A DNA stretch of 64,000 bases from JAMXLO01 sp963794185 (GCA_963794185.1 CAWCDM010000128.1:79851-143850), one strand, 5' to 3'. Counted from the first letter of the stretch, positions 37,005-46,589 are shown. Numbers and translations: made by a program. Notes: generated by a model not told the origin, from the sequence alone.

Positions 37005-37430
37005 ATGGAGTATATCTGCGACGCTCCTGGTGACAGAACATGGTTCCGGCTGGTGAGCGAAGGCGAGGCGACGCTTGAATCCGAGGTCATGCGTCATGCC
37101 GTGGAGAAGTATTTCCGCCGTGAATGGGCGAAGGCCGCGGAAAGCTTCCGTCCGCTCACCACGGTCTTCATCGAGCAGGACATCGGCAAGGCGGGGCACA
37201 TCCAGCGGGAGATGCCGCTGTTTCTCACCCTGCGCGACGATGAGGGGACGCCGCTGGTGACGGCCATGCTGCCGCCCGGCGGGCGTCGCGACCGCTCGTT
37301 CGGCTGCATCATCGTGGGTCCCGCGAACAGCGATCCCTACAAGCAGCATGCCGATGCGATCAAGGCGCTGGCTGAGCATTTCGACATCCCGCTCGATCGG
37401 GCGCATTGTTATCCGTATCGTCGGGAATGA
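37005..37430 (+). CDS. Hypothetical protein, unrecognised
   Basis: A 141-residue soluble protein starting MEYICDAPGDRTWFRLVSEGEA, with GGGAGGAAC 5-8 bases upstream of the ATG. The middle HIQREMPLFLTLRDDEGTPLVTAMLPPGGRRDR and end AEHFDIPLDRAHCYPYRRE look like a genuine conserved protein in codon use and composition. No signal peptide or membrane segment. No family recognised. It is followed 23 bp later by a cupin-like gene in the same direction and may share its transcript. Confidence 0.72.
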   Translation: MEYICDAPGDRTWFRLVSEGEATLESEVMRHAVEKYFRREWAKAAESFRPLTTVFIEQDIGKAGHIQREMPLFLTLRDDEGTPLVTAMLPPGGRRDRSFGCIIVGPANSDPYKQHADAIKALAEHFDIPLDRAHCYPYRRE

Positions 37431-37453
37431 CCTCACACCAGGAGATGAACGCC

Positions 37454-37978
37454 ATGGGCTATACGCTGGAACAGTTCGCCGCCAAGTGTCATGACGCGTT
37501 GAAGAGCGAGCCGGGCACCGATGGGCGCAAGGCAGTCTGCGCGCTGGTGAAGGACGTGCTGAAGGACGGCGATTTCACCGCCAAATACATCCCGGAGGGC
37601 ACACCGGAGCGGAAGCTGCTGTACGAAGATCCAGAACTGGGCTTCACCATCCTGGCCCATGGCTATGTCGGGGCGAAGGGCAGCAAGCCGCACGACCACG
37701 GTCCGTCCTGGGCGATCTACGGCCAGGCCGCCGGCGAGACGATCATGACGGACTGGGACTGCCTGGCGCGCCCGACCGAGACCACACCCGGCAAGGCACG
37801 CCACGTCCGCGACTACACGATGAAGCCGGGCGATGCGTATCTGTACGATACGGGCGTGCTGCACTCGCCGCGGCGCGAGGGCTCGACGCGGCTGCTGCGC
37901 ATCGAGGGCATGAACATGGACCGCGTGAAGCGCTTCCCGTACGAGGCGGTGGATACGCTCACGACCGCTGCGGAGTAG
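37454..37978 (+). CDS. Cupin-fold protein, cysteine-dioxygenase-like
   Basis: A 174-residue protein. Start chosen at ATG 37454 because AGGAG ends about 10 bases earlier; an ATG at 37445 sits directly on that site. A helical N-terminus (YTLEQFAAKCHDALKSEPGTDGR) precedes a cupin-like core with KPHDHGPSWAIYGQAAGETIM (two His, metal-binding) and DAYLYDTGVLHSPRREGSTRLLRIEG (third His). The ligand order fits Fe-dependent thiol dioxygenase-like cupins, but no specific substrate is supported. Confidence 0.75.
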   Translation: MGYTLEQFAAKCHDALKSEPGTDGRKAVCALVKDVLKDGDFTAKYIPEGTPERKLLYEDPELGFTILAHGYVGAKGSKPHDHGPSWAIYGQAAGETIMTDWDCLARPTETTPGKARHVRDYTMKPGDAYLYDTGVLHSPRREGSTRLLRIEGMNMDRVKRFPYEAVDTLTTAAE

Positions 37979-37986
37979 CCGTACCC

Positions 37987-38076
37987 CCTGTCATTGCGAA
38001 GAGCGCAGCGACGAAGCAAGCTCGACCGGAGTATGCGCCGGCCCCGAGATTGCTTCGCTGCGCTCGCAATGACAGG
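37987..38076. repeat. Palindromic repeat with TCATTGCGA arms
   Basis: The left arm (CCTGTCATTGCGAAGAGCGC..., 37987-38019) pairs with the right arm (TTGCTTCGCTGCGCTCGCAA..., 38050-38076) with a few mismatches. It sits between the convergent cupin and EthD genes and would form a stem in both transcripts. Repeats beginning GTCATTGCGAGCGAAGCG are common in many bacterial genomes. No coding content. Confidence 0.8.
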
Positions 38077-38085
38077 CGGGCGGCA

Positions 38086-38424
38086 TCAGGGCGGCGGAAT
38101 GATCTGCTTCTCGTCGATGATGTAGGACTTGATTCTGCCGATGAACAGCGCGCCGTCGTCGGTCAGCCGCTTCATCTCGGGTGAGGCGGCGGCACGCGCC
38201 AGGGCAGCCTGATCGTCGTACCAAAGCTCGGCGATCCCATCGACCTCGACGTCGGTCTCCGGTATATCGGGCCGGGTGCGGGTGCCGACAATATGCGACT
38301 GCACGTAGCGCCGGATGCCTGGCACGGCATGGGCGAGCGGACCGTGGATTTCCAGCCAGTGCTTGACGAACTGCTCGTGGGTCAGCCCGGGCTTGCGGGT
38401 CAGCAGGCCGACAACCTTGATCAT
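38086..38424 (-). CDS. EthD-family (dimeric alpha-beta barrel) protein
   Basis: A 112-residue protein starting MIKVVGLLTRKPGLTHEQFVKHWLEIHGPLA at 38424, the EthD signature, with RRYVQSHI and DGIAELWYDD in the second half. EthD proteins are ferredoxin-fold dimers found with ether- or aromatic-degrading oxygenases, and their exact reaction is often unknown. The start overlaps the stop of the upstream TauD/TfdA gene (ATGA), so the two likely act together on one substrate. Confidence 0.88.
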   Translation of the reverse strand: MIKVVGLLTRKPGLTHEQFVKHWLEIHGPLAHAVPGIRRYVQSHIVGTRTRPDIPETDVEVDGIAELWYDDQAALARAAASPEMKRLTDDGALFIGRIKSYIIDEKQIIPPP

Positions 38425-39311
38425 GCCGCCTGATCCATCGTGGACAGCTCGCACGCCACCGTGGTGCGGTGCATGTCGCGCACCTCGGCGTTGTTGAATG
38501 GGCGCGCACGATGCATCGTGACGCGGTTGTCCCACATCACAAGGTCCCACTGCCGCCAGACATGCGCGTAGACGAACCGGCGTTGGGTCGCGTGCTCGGT
38601 CAGATCGCGCAGGAACGCGCGCGCTTCCGGCACCGGCCAGCCGAGGATCGCGCCGGCGTGTGACGCGAGGAACAGCGATTTGCGCCCGGTCACCGGATGC
38701 TGGCGAACCAGCCGCTGCTTCACCGGCGCGAATTTGCGGCGCTCGTCGTCAGTGAAGTCGGTAAAGCCGAGGGTGCTGCGGGAAAAGAGCTGGCTGTGCT
38801 CGCAGATCAGGTTCTCGCACTCCGCCTTGGTCTCGTCGTCGAGCGCATCATAGGCAGCACGCATGTCAGCAAATTCGGTGTTGCCGCCAGCCGATGGAAT
38901 GTGCCGCGCCGACAGCAGCGAATACTTCGCCGGCACCGCCTTGAACGAGCTGTCGGAGTGCCACAACCGGTTGCCAAGACCGAACAGCCGACGCCTGTCA
39001 TCGCGCGCCAGCAACCGGTTGTCCTTGTCGAGATTGGAGATGTCGTTGACGTCCATCGACAGCCGGCGCTCCGAACCTTGCGCGATGTCGCCGGTCGCCT
39101 GCTCCAGCGCGCCGAAGTTGCGGCTGAACGCAAGTTGCGTCGCATCGGTGAAGGGCTGGTCGTGAAAAACCAGCACGCCGTACTGGTCCATGCCGGCGGA
39201 GATCGCCGCGGCATCGGCGTGGGAGACTGGCTGGGTGATGTCGATGCCCGATACTTCGCCGGCGAAGAACGGGCGGGATAGGGGATCGATTGGGCGAATT
39301 GACAACGTCAT
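38421..39311 (-). CDS. TauD/TfdA family dioxygenase
   Basis: A 296-residue Fe(II)/2-oxoglutarate-dependent dioxygenase starting MTLSIRPIDPLSRPFFAGEV. LWHSDSSFKAVPAKYSLLSA carries the H-x-D metal ligands (about residue 115), WDNRVTMHRARPF the distal His, and the Arg after it (HRARPF or MHRTTV) the oxoglutarate contact. Relatives cleave taurine, 2,4-D and other sulfonates or ethers. It is coupled to an EthD gene. An interspersed palindromic repeat lies just upstream at 39330. Confidence 0.9.
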   Translation of the reverse strand: MTLSIRPIDPLSRPFFAGEVSGIDITQPVSHADAAAISAGMDQYGVLVFHDQPFTDATQLAFSRNFGALEQATGDIAQGSERRLSMDVNDISNLDKDNRLLARDDRRRLFGLGNRLWHSDSSFKAVPAKYSLLSARHIPSAGGNTEFADMRAAYDALDDETKAECENLICEHSQLFSRSTLGFTDFTDDERRKFAPVKQRLVRQHPVTGRKSLFLASHAGAILGWPVPEARAFLRDLTEHATQRRFVYAHVWRQWDLVMWDNRVTMHRARPFNNAEVRDMHRTTVACELSTMDQAA

Positions 39312-39329
39312 GACCAACCTCAAGCAAGG

Positions 39330-39396
39330 TTCACCGCCAAGGCACAGAGACACGAGGTCTGTGGCATTCTTTGTGCCTTCGTGTCTTTGTGGTGGA
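39330..39396. repeat. Palindromic repeat with CACAGAGACACG arms, copy 2
   Basis: Left arm TTCACCGCCAAGGCACAGAG... (39330-39356) pairs imperfectly with right arm ...TTCGTGTCTTTGTGGTGGA (39378-39396). It is the same family as 26828-26928 but shorter and diverged, lacking the central palindrome. It lies between the TauD start and the stop of the next minus-strand gene. Confidence 0.75.
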
Positions 39397-39401
39397 TCTT
39401 C

Positions 39402-41022
39402 TTATTGCAGCTGCAGTCCCATCGCCTCGCCAAAGCGCCGCGCCGGCTCCAGCGGATCGCCGTACTTCCGGTGCATCGCCGTGTGATACGCCGCGGCCAG
39501 CAGCAGCTTGTCACGCTCCGGATGCCGGTTGGTGCCGAAATCCATCAGCATGCACTGGGCGATCTCCTGGTTGTGCGGATCGTTGCCCAGCTTCGCCGCG
39601 GCCAGCGCGATGCGCTCCACCAGCGGCGCACGGTCGCCGATGTTGTCGCAGATAGGCCTGCGTCCAAGCCAGGCTCTCCTCGCCATTCAGCGCGCACACC
39701 GCGGTATCGACGCGATCCAGCAACTGTCCCGCGGTCAGCTTGTCGGCGCCGCTTGGTGTCTGCACCGCAACCGGATTGGAATCGCCGATACCCTTCTGGT
39801 GCCAGGCAACGCGGTTCAGGAACGACGCCAGCAGATAGATCAGCCGCAGCCGCCGCGGGTGGTCGAAGTTGTCGAAGAACCAGGCGAGCGTGTTGCAGTA
39901 TTCGTAGCAGTGATGCGGCATCGAGAAGTTGTTCGGTCCCTGCGTCTCGATCACGACCTGCGCACAGGCGATCTGCATGACATCGAGAATGCGCCGCGGG
40001 TCCTTGCCGGCCTGCAGCAGCCTGGTGACGTGATGCAGGTTGTCAGGCTCCTGCCCCCGGATGATCGCCTCGATGAGCCCGGCGGCCTCCTCCTGGTTCA
40101 GCGGCTCCTTGTTGTTGCGCAGCACCGCCACCTCGGCGTCGCTCACGCCGCCATACGGAACGGCATGCAGCGCCTCGCCCTCGATGTTCATCTTCACCAG
40201 GTTGCAGGCCATCTCGTAGGTCGAATACCAGCGCGGCCCAACCGCGATATCCAGCGCGCCGGCATACAGCACATGATGCACCTGCGGGTTGTCCCAGCCG
40301 ATCGCATTGCCGATCTCAACCGTGGAGCGCGCACGATACGCCTTGTGGCCGGTCGTATAGGAGCGGTTGAACAGCATGCGGTCCTGCATGTCGATCAGCC
40401 CGGCAAACACGAGTTCGGCCAACACCTCGCGGCGGTTGGGTTTGTCTTCCATCAGGCCGAGGAAGGTGCGGTAGGCGTCGATCACCTGGCCGCGATGCAC
40501 CAGGGTCATCCAGTTGTTGAGCCGCTCCTTCAGCGGGCCTTCCTGACGCAGCGGTTCCTGGTCCGGCCAGTAGACCACCGGCGCCGGCGGCGCTTCCACC
40601 GCACCGAGATTGCCGCGGGCGCGCGTGTAATGCCCGGGCGCCTTGTCGATCTTCTGGTTCCAGATATCGAGGCCGCTCGGGATGTACCAGATGGTCTGCG
40701 CCATCGGCAGCATCGACAGCTTCCCGGGCAGCATCTTCGCCAGATTGATCGTGGCCCGCGCGCTCAGCAGGCAATGGTCGTTGTTGACGAAGTTCGGATA
40801 TCCGTCGTCGATGCGCTCATGGTATGGCACATGCGTGTACGGTGCATGGATGCGCACGCCCTCGGCGATGATCTCGTTCAGCGGACGGCCGGCACGCACG
40901 AGGTCGTAATAGACCTGGCTTGCACCAACCTGGTCACGCGCCATGACCCGGTCTTCCAGCCTGGCGTAAAGGGTCGTTGCGTCGCGGTCCGTCTGCATGT
41001 CCATCTCGGCTTCCTCTGGCAA
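39402..41022 (-). CDS. Large conserved-looking protein of unknown function, frameshifted
   Basis: About 540 residues on the minus strand, starting at 41022 (MPEEAEMD) or more likely 41004 (MDMQTDRDATTLYARLE). The first frame runs to LNGEESLAWTQAYL, then breaks near 39655. The continuation CDNIGDRAPLVERIALAAAKL to LEPARRFGEAMGLQLQ ends at 39402. It is rich in Trp, His and Tyr (PYTHVPYHERIDDGYPNFVNND; MPHHCYEYCNTLAWFFDNFDHPRR). It is soluble, with no signal peptide or membrane segments. No family was recognised. It is followed on the same strand by the TauD-EthD pair, so an oxidative role is conceivable but unproven. Confidence 0.75.
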
Positions 41023-41094
41023 ATCCTGGACTTATCCTACGCTTGACAGGTCGGTTCCGACAACCATGGTGGCATCAGCGGGAGGGTCACGACG

Positions 41095-42135
41095 ATGGCA
41101 GACATGCAATGGATTATCAGCACCGTCGCCGGAACGGGTGAAAAGGGCTATACAGGCGATGGCGGCGCGGCGACGCAGGCGTTGCTGAACAATCCGTTCG
41201 ATCTTGCGTTCGACCCGGGTGGCAATCTGTGCTTTTCCGATACGTTCAATCATTGCATCCGCCGCATCGATGCGCGCACCGGCGTCATCACCACCATCGC
41301 CGGCACCGGTGAGCGAGGTTTTTCCGGTGATGGCGGACCGGCCGCACGGGCGCAGATGAATGAGCCCTATGGCATCGTCATCGACCGATCGGGCAACATC
41401 TATGTCGCCGACCGGATGAACCGTCGGGTGCGGCGGATCGACTGCGGTTCGGGCATCATCACAACCGTGGCCGGCGACGGCTCTGGCAAGTACAGCGGCG
41501 ATGGCGGTCAGTCGGATCGTGCCGGACTGGGCGAACCGAACGGGCTGGCGCTCGATCGCGACCATCGCCGCCTGTTCATCGCCGATGTCGCGGACCATCG
41601 GGTGCGCGCGATCGATCTTGCCTCTGGCGTCATCACCACGTTCGCCGGCACCGGCAATGGCGCGCACGCCGGCGATGGCGGTCCTGCCGCGATGGCCGAC
41701 ATCTTCGGCGCGCGTGCGGTGGCGCTGGCGCCGGACGATTCGCTCTATGTCCTGGAGCGCCAGGGCAGCAGCCTGCGCCGGGTGCGCAGCGGCATCATCG
41801 AAACCGTGGCCGGAACCGGTGCGCGTGGTTACGGCGGCGACGAACACGACGCGCGCCACGCGGTGTTCAATGCTCCGAAGGAGATGGCGGTCGAACCGGG
41901 CGGCAACATTTTCATCGTGGATACCGAAAACCATGCGATCCGCCTGATCGATGCGCGGACCTGGATCGTCACCACGATCGCCGGCAACGGACGGGCCGGT
42001 CCGGGCGGTGATGGCGGGCCCGCGCAGCTGGCATCGCTCGCGCGGCCGCATGGCGCCGTCGTAGGGCCGGACGGCGCGGTCTATATCGGCGACTCCGAAA
42101 ATCACCGCGTTCGCAAGCTGGTGCAAAAACAATAG
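41095..42135 (+). CDS. NHL-repeat beta-propeller protein
   Basis: A 346-residue protein made of about six repeats, each with a TVAGTGxxGYxGDGGPA turn followed by xxNPxGLAxDxxGNLYxADxxNHRVRRID. It is therefore a six-bladed NHL propeller throughout (repeats about every 55 residues). No signal peptide is evident at MADMQWIISTVAGTGEKGY, so the location is uncertain. NHL propellers are binding scaffolds or lactonase/lyase-like enzymes. No catalytic residues can be assigned. It lies 61 bp before an ABC-transporter operon in the same direction. Confidence 0.9.
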   Translation: MADMQWIISTVAGTGEKGYTGDGGAATQALLNNPFDLAFDPGGNLCFSDTFNHCIRRIDARTGVITTIAGTGERGFSGDGGPAARAQMNEPYGIVIDRSGNIYVADRMNRRVRRIDCGSGIITTVAGDGSGKYSGDGGQSDRAGLGEPNGLALDRDHRRLFIADVADHRVRAIDLASGVITTFAGTGNGAHAGDGGPAAMADIFGARAVALAPDDSLYVLERQGSSLRRVRSGIIETVAGTGARGYGGDEHDARHAVFNAPKEMAVEPGGNIFIVDTENHAIRLIDARTWIVTTIAGNGRAGPGGDGGPAQLASLARPHGAVVGPDGAVYIGDSENHRVRKLVQKQ

Positions 42136-42196
42136 CCCTTGGTTTGCCGCTGCTGCCTCATGTGCTCTAGTCGAACCCAAGGAAAATGGGGGAGCG

Positions 42197-43258
42197 ATGG
42201 TCCGCCCGTCTTTGCCCGCTGTGTCTGCCATGCTTGCGAGCCTGCTCGGTGCGCCGGCGGCAACTGCGTGCGACAACCCTCGGCAGATGGACGGATTCAA
42301 AACCTGCGCCGATGTCGCCAAGGCAGAGCAGGAAGGCGCACTTGTGGTCTACTCCACCGACCCCGAAGCCGCGGCCGAGGCGGAACTCGCGAAGTTTCAT
42401 GCGATGTTTTCCAAGATCAGGATTAGCTACCTGCGGATCCAGGCCGGCGGACTCTACGCAAGGCTGTTGGCCGAGCGTCAGGGCAATGCCTACCTCGCCG
42501 ATGTCGCACAGCTCTCCGACATGAGCTTCGCACTCGATTTCCAGAAGCGCGGCGGATACATGCAATACATCTCGCCGGAAATGGCGGCATACCAGACGGA
42601 GTACAAAAGCTCGCCGGAGGGCTATTGGACCTGGGGCGCGCTGGTGGTCGCGGCGATTGCCTACAATCCGACGCTCGTGTCGGCGGAAGAGGCGCCCAGA
42701 GCCTGGCAGGATGCGATGGATCCGAAATGGACGGACGCCATTTCCGTGAAGGTGTCGATCTCCGGATTGCAGCATGTGACGTGGTATGTGCTGCGGCAAC
42801 TCTACGGCAATGACTTCTGGGCGAAGCTGGCGCCGCTGAGGCCGCACGCCTTTGACTCCTATGTGCAGCAATTCGACCGGCTGGTGAGCGGCCAGGACAA
42901 GGTGGCTCTCACCGCACAGTATTCGGGCTATCTGACCATGAAGGCGAAAGGCGCGCCGGTGGTTTTCGTCTATCCGCCGGATGGCGTCGTAGCTGCGCCG
43001 CAGCCTTGGGGCATTGTAAAGGAAGCGCCGCATCCCGCGTCCGCGCAGCTGTTCATGGACTGGTTCCTGGGTGTGCCCGGGCAATCGGGGAACGTGGCGG
43101 AGCTGTTCACCTACTCGCCGCGCCCGGATGTGCCGCCTCCGCCCGGAGGCGCCGGCGTGAACGAGTTCAAGCTGCTGATCCCGAACGACTGGCAGGCTTT
43201 CGAGAAGACCCACACGCAGTTCGTACGCGAGTGGGACAAGATCACCGGCCTGCGCTGA
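42197..43258 (+). CDS. ABC transporter periplasmic binding protein, iron(III)-type
   Basis: A 353-residue extracellular solute-binding protein. An N-terminal signal (about residues 1-25, PSLPAVSAMLASLLGAPAATA) precedes EGALVVYSTDPEAAAEAELAKF, typical of family 1 (AfuA/FbpA/ThiB-like) binding proteins. YWTWGALVVAAIAYNPTLV and LTAQYSGYLTMKAKGAPVVFVYPPDGV are family-like. The ligand could be ferric iron, a phosphonate or a small organic. Permease and ATPase genes follow at once, so this is a complete importer. Confidence 0.87.
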   Translation: MVRPSLPAVSAMLASLLGAPAATACDNPRQMDGFKTCADVAKAEQEGALVVYSTDPEAAAEAELAKFHAMFSKIRISYLRIQAGGLYARLLAERQGNAYLADVAQLSDMSFALDFQKRGGYMQYISPEMAAYQTEYKSSPEGYWTWGALVVAAIAYNPTLVSAEEAPRAWQDAMDPKWTDAISVKVSISGLQHVTWYVLRQLYGNDFWAKLAPLRPHAFDSYVQQFDRLVSGQDKVALTAQYSGYLTMKAKGAPVVFVYPPDGVVAAPQPWGIVKEAPHPASAQLFMDWFLGVPGQSGNVAELFTYSPRPDVPPPPGGAGVNEFKLLIPNDWQAFEKTHTQFVREWDKITGLR

Positions 43259-43270
43259 ACAGGATCGACC

Positions 43271-44953
43271 GTGATTGTACGCGGACTGAGCCTGCGACAG
43301 ATCGTGATGCCGCTCGTCGTGCTGCTGTGCGGCGCGCTGGTGCTGTACCCGATCGGCTTCCTGATCAACGAATTGCTCAACGTCGGCGATCCGTCCACTT
43401 TCCCGCCTGAGGAATACGGGTTCGACAACTTCACGAACCTGATCGACGACTATCACATCCTGGCAAACACCGCGCTGGTGGCCTGCATCGCCACCGTGCT
43501 CGCGGTGTTGTTCGGCTTCCTGCAGGCCTGGATCCTGACGCGCACCAACATCCCCGGCCGCCAGCGGCTCGAGCGGCTGATGGAGCTCCCCTACTACATG
43601 ACGCCGCTGATCGGCGCGCTGGCATGGGGCGTGCTGCTGGGGCCGAAGACCGGACTGGTCAATCAGGTGTGGCGCTCGCTCGGTTCACCGGGCGATCTGT
43701 TCAACATCTACTCACCCTATGGCATCGCCTGGGTGATGGCGCTGTTCGAGGGCACCGTGGCGTTCGTCATGATCTCCGCGGCGATGAAGTCGATGGACCC
43801 CTCGCTCGAGGAAAGCTCGCGCGTGCTCGGCGCGGGCAAGCTGCGCACGGCGCTGCGCATCACTTTGCCGCTGGTCGCGCCGGGCGTGCTGAGTGCCACG
43901 ATCTTCGTGTTCGCCGAGATGCTCGGCTCGTTCGCCGCGGCGTTCGTGCTGGGAATTCCCGGCCGGTTCTATGTCGTCACCACGGCGATCTGGCAGGCGA
44001 CGCTGTCCTTTCCGCCCGACTACGGCCGCGCGGCGGCGATGGGGCTGTCGCTGTTCGGCGTCATGCTGATCACGCTGACGGTTGCCCGGGTCGTGCTGCG
44101 CCATGGCAGCTACGCTACCATCACCGGCAAGGCGTTCCGCCCACGCGAGATGGATGTCGGACGCATGCGCTGGCCACTGCTGGGCATCGCCTGGGGCTAC
44201 ATCATCGTCGCGGTGATTCTTCCCCTCGGCGCGCTGTTGCTCACCTCGTTCGAGCGATTCGCCACCGTGATCCTGCCGCAGATGCAGTTCACTTTGGCCA
44301 ACTATGAAACCGCATTGCAGATGGGCTCCGTCGGGCCGGCCTTCGTCAACAGCCTGACCCTCGGCATTTCGGTCGCGACGATCGGCGTGCCGGTGATGGG
44401 CGTGCTGGCCTGGATCATCTACCGCTCGCGCATGCCGGGTCGAGGCGCGGCGGAATACGTGATCATGTTTCCGCAGGCGGTGCCGCGTCTGGTGTTCGGC
44501 CTTGGACTGCTGTGGGCCTGGATCAATCTGCCGATCCCGATCTACGGCACGTTGTGGCTGCTGGGTCTGGCGTATTTCACCGTGTTCCTGCCGCTCGGCC
44601 TGCGCACCATCGCCAGCGTGGTGCTGCAGGTGGACCCGAGCCTGGAGGAGTGCGCGCGGGTCTGCGGCGCGCCATGGATCTATCAGATGCGCACGGTGAC
44701 ATTGCCGCTGCTGCGGCCGGGCATGGTGGCGGCATGGCTGCTGATCTTCATCGCATCGGTTCGCGAACTGGGGGTTTCGATCTTCCTGATGGGTCCGAAT
44801 TCAAAGGTGATCGCACCGGCGATCGTCAATTCCTGGCTCAGCTCGAGTTCGGAACTGTCCGCCGCGATGGCGCTGATCCAGACCACGACCGTCTTCGCCG
44901 CGGTCGCCATCATGTTCAGCCTGGCCCGCCGCGTCACCGGCGTGACGCAATGA
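43271..44953 (+). CDS. ABC transporter permease, two-domain iron-type
   Basis: A 560-residue inner-membrane permease with about 12 hydrophobic segments in two halves. The two EAA loops are visible as DPSLEESSRVLGAGKLRTALRITLPLVAPG and DPSLEECARVCGAPWIYQMRTVTLPLLRPG, where the ATPase docks. This fused arrangement is usual for FbpB/AfuB-type importers. It starts 12 bp after the binding-protein gene and overlaps the ATPase start (ATGA). Confidence 0.92.
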   Translation: MIVRGLSLRQIVMPLVVLLCGALVLYPIGFLINELLNVGDPSTFPPEEYGFDNFTNLIDDYHILANTALVACIATVLAVLFGFLQAWILTRTNIPGRQRLERLMELPYYMTPLIGALAWGVLLGPKTGLVNQVWRSLGSPGDLFNIYSPYGIAWVMALFEGTVAFVMISAAMKSMDPSLEESSRVLGAGKLRTALRITLPLVAPGVLSATIFVFAEMLGSFAAAFVLGIPGRFYVVTTAIWQATLSFPPDYGRAAAMGLSLFGVMLITLTVARVVLRHGSYATITGKAFRPREMDVGRMRWPLLGIAWGYIIVAVILPLGALLLTSFERFATVILPQMQFTLANYETALQMGSVGPAFVNSLTLGISVATIGVPVMGVLAWIIYRSRMPGRGAAEYVIMFPQAVPRLVFGLGLLWAWINLPIPIYGTLWLLGLAYFTVFLPLGLRTIASVVLQVDPSLEECARVCGAPWIYQMRTVTLPLLRPGMVAAWLLIFIASVRELGVSIFLMGPNSKVIAPAIVNSWLSSSSELSAAMALIQTTTVFAAVAIMFSLARRVTGVTQ

Positions 44954-46029
44954 CGCGCCCGCGCATCGAGGTTGCCGACCTGGTCGTGCGCTATGGCGAC
45001 GCGACCGCCGTCGACGGTATCGGCTTCGACATTGCGCCCGGCGAACTGGTGACGCTGCTTGGCCCGTCCGGCTGCGGCAAGACCACGACCTTGCGCGCGG
45101 TCGCCGGTCTGGAAACGCCGAGCTCCGGCAGCATCCGGTTGAACGACGAAACAGTCTATTCCGCGGCGGAGCGACGCAACGTGCCGACCGAGAAGCGTGG
45201 CGTCTCGATGGTGTTCCAGTCCTATGCGATCTGGCCGCACATGACGGTGTTCGACAACGTTGCGTACGGCCTGCGCGTGCGCAAGCTGCTGCCGGCCGAA
45301 GTGCGACAGAACGTGCAGCGCGTGCTTGGGCTTGTGCAGATGCAGGATTTTTCCGAGCGTCCCGCTTCGAAGTTGTCGGGCGGGCAGCAGCAGCGCGTGG
45401 CGGTGGCGCGGGCGATCGCGTTCTCGCCGAATGTGCTGCTGTTCGATGAACCGCTGTCCAACCTGGATGCGAAGCTGCGCGCCGAGATGCGCGTCGAGCT
45501 GCGCGAGTTGCAGCGGCGGCTGGACATCACGTCGCTCTATGTGACGCACGACCAGGAGGAGGCGCTGGCGATCTCCGACCGGGTGATCGTGATGAATGGC
45601 GGCAGGATCGAGCAGATCGGCACGCCGGAGGAAATCTACAACCGGCCGCGCAGCCGCTTCGTCGCCGATTTCGTCGGTTCGGCGAATCTCATTCAGGGTC
45701 AGGTTCGTGGCCCCTCGCAATCGAACGATACGCTGATCTTCGAGGCGGAAGGCGGCATGCAGCTGGAGGTCGTCGCGGCGGACGCGTCGCGCGATGGAGG
45801 GAACACGGTGGCGCTGCGGCCTTCCTATATCCACCTTGGGAACGCGCCAGGATCACGGAACGCGGTGACAGGCAGCATCCATCGCCGCATGTTCCACGGC
45901 GATTTCATTCAGTACGTGGTGGACTGGCCGGCGGGCCAGCTGATCGTGCGTCGGCCGCCCACCGAACTGTTCGATGAAGGCAGTGCGGTGATGATCTCGT
46001 TTGAGCCGGTGCACTGTGTTCTGTTATGA
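44950..46029 (+). CDS. ABC transporter ATP-binding protein
   Basis: A 359-residue importer ATPase. Walker A GPSGCGKTT, Q-loop VFQSYAIWPHMTV, signature KLSGGQQQRVAVARAI, Walker B NVLLFDEPLSNLD and H-loop YVTHDQEEALAISD are all present, followed by a C-terminal TOBE domain (about 240-355). It overlaps the permease stop before it and the mug start after it by four bases, so mug is translated with the transporter operon. Confidence 0.93.
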   Translation: MTRPRIEVADLVVRYGDATAVDGIGFDIAPGELVTLLGPSGCGKTTTLRAVAGLETPSSGSIRLNDETVYSAAERRNVPTEKRGVSMVFQSYAIWPHMTVFDNVAYGLRVRKLLPAEVRQNVQRVLGLVQMQDFSERPASKLSGGQQQRVAVARAIAFSPNVLLFDEPLSNLDAKLRAEMRVELRELQRRLDITSLYVTHDQEEALAISDRVIVMNGGRIEQIGTPEEIYNRPRSRFVADFVGSANLIQGQVRGPSQSNDTLIFEAEGGMQLEVVAADASRDGGNTVALRPSYIHLGNAPGSRNAVTGSIHRRMFHGDFIQYVVDWPAGQLIVRRPPTELFDEGSAVMISFEPVHCVLL

Positions 46030-46589
46030 GCGAGCCAGGAACATTACCCGATCTGCTGCGTGACGGACTCGACGTCGTGTTTGTCGGGATCAATCCGTCC
46101 GTGTATTCAGCAACGATCGGCCACTACTTCGCTCGGCCGGGCAATCGGTTCTGGCCCTGCTTTTCGGATTCTAAATTGAGCTGCCGAGCGAGGCAAGGGC
46201 TCGGGGTACAGCAACTCCAACCCGTGCACGATCATTGCCTGCCGGACTACGGCATTGGCTTCACCGACGTGGCGAAACGCCCCACCTCGAATGTCGCGGG
46301 GCTTGGGCCCGACGAGCTCACGGACGGTGCGAAACGCCTGCGCGCCAAGCTGGATCGCTTTCGGCCTCGCTTTGCATGTTTCCACGGCGTGACGGGTTAT
46401 CGCCCATTCTGTCGCGCCGTAGGACTTTCCTTGGACAAACTCAGTCTGCCGCTTGGGCGCCAGCGCCTGGCGCTGGGTGGAACACGACTGTTTGTCGTGC
46501 CAAACCCCAGTGCTGCCAATGCGCATTTCACTCGTATTGAGCAGACCGACTGGTACGACCGCCTTGCGGAAGACCTTCAAATCGCCTGA
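46026..46589 (+). CDS. mug: Mug family G/U(T) mismatch-specific DNA glycosylase
   Basis: A 187-residue uracil-DNA-glycosylase fold protein. VVFVGINPSVYSATIGHYFARPGNRFW is the active-site motif (GINPS with the Asn), IGFTDVAKRPT follows, and VVPNPSAANAHF near residue 158 is the second motif. It removes uracil or ethenocytosine opposite guanine. The ATG overlaps the ATPase stop. The 3' end overlaps the end of the convergent sugar isomerase-like gene by 13 bp. Confidence 0.9.
   Translation: MSEPGTLPDLLRDGLDVVFVGINPSVYSATIGHYFARPGNRFWPCFSDSKLSCRARQGLGVQQLQPVHDHCLPDYGIGFTDVAKRPTSNVAGLGPDELTDGAKRLRAKLDRFRPRFACFHGVTGYRPFCRAVGLSLDKLSLPLGRQRLALGGTRLFVVPNPSAANAHFTRIEQTDWYDRLAEDLQIA

Noticed and set aside
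36816..37436. Minus-strand frame opposite the small gene at 37005
   Set aside because: The plus-strand gene has a good ribosome-binding site and a more natural protein composition; the minus frame runs into the GMC start region without a domain.
41032..42321. Long open frame on the minus strand opposite the NHL-repeat gene (about 430 codons)
   Set aside because: The antisense frame of a repetitive GC-rich gene stays open by codon bias; the NHL repeats on the plus strand explain the sequence fully.
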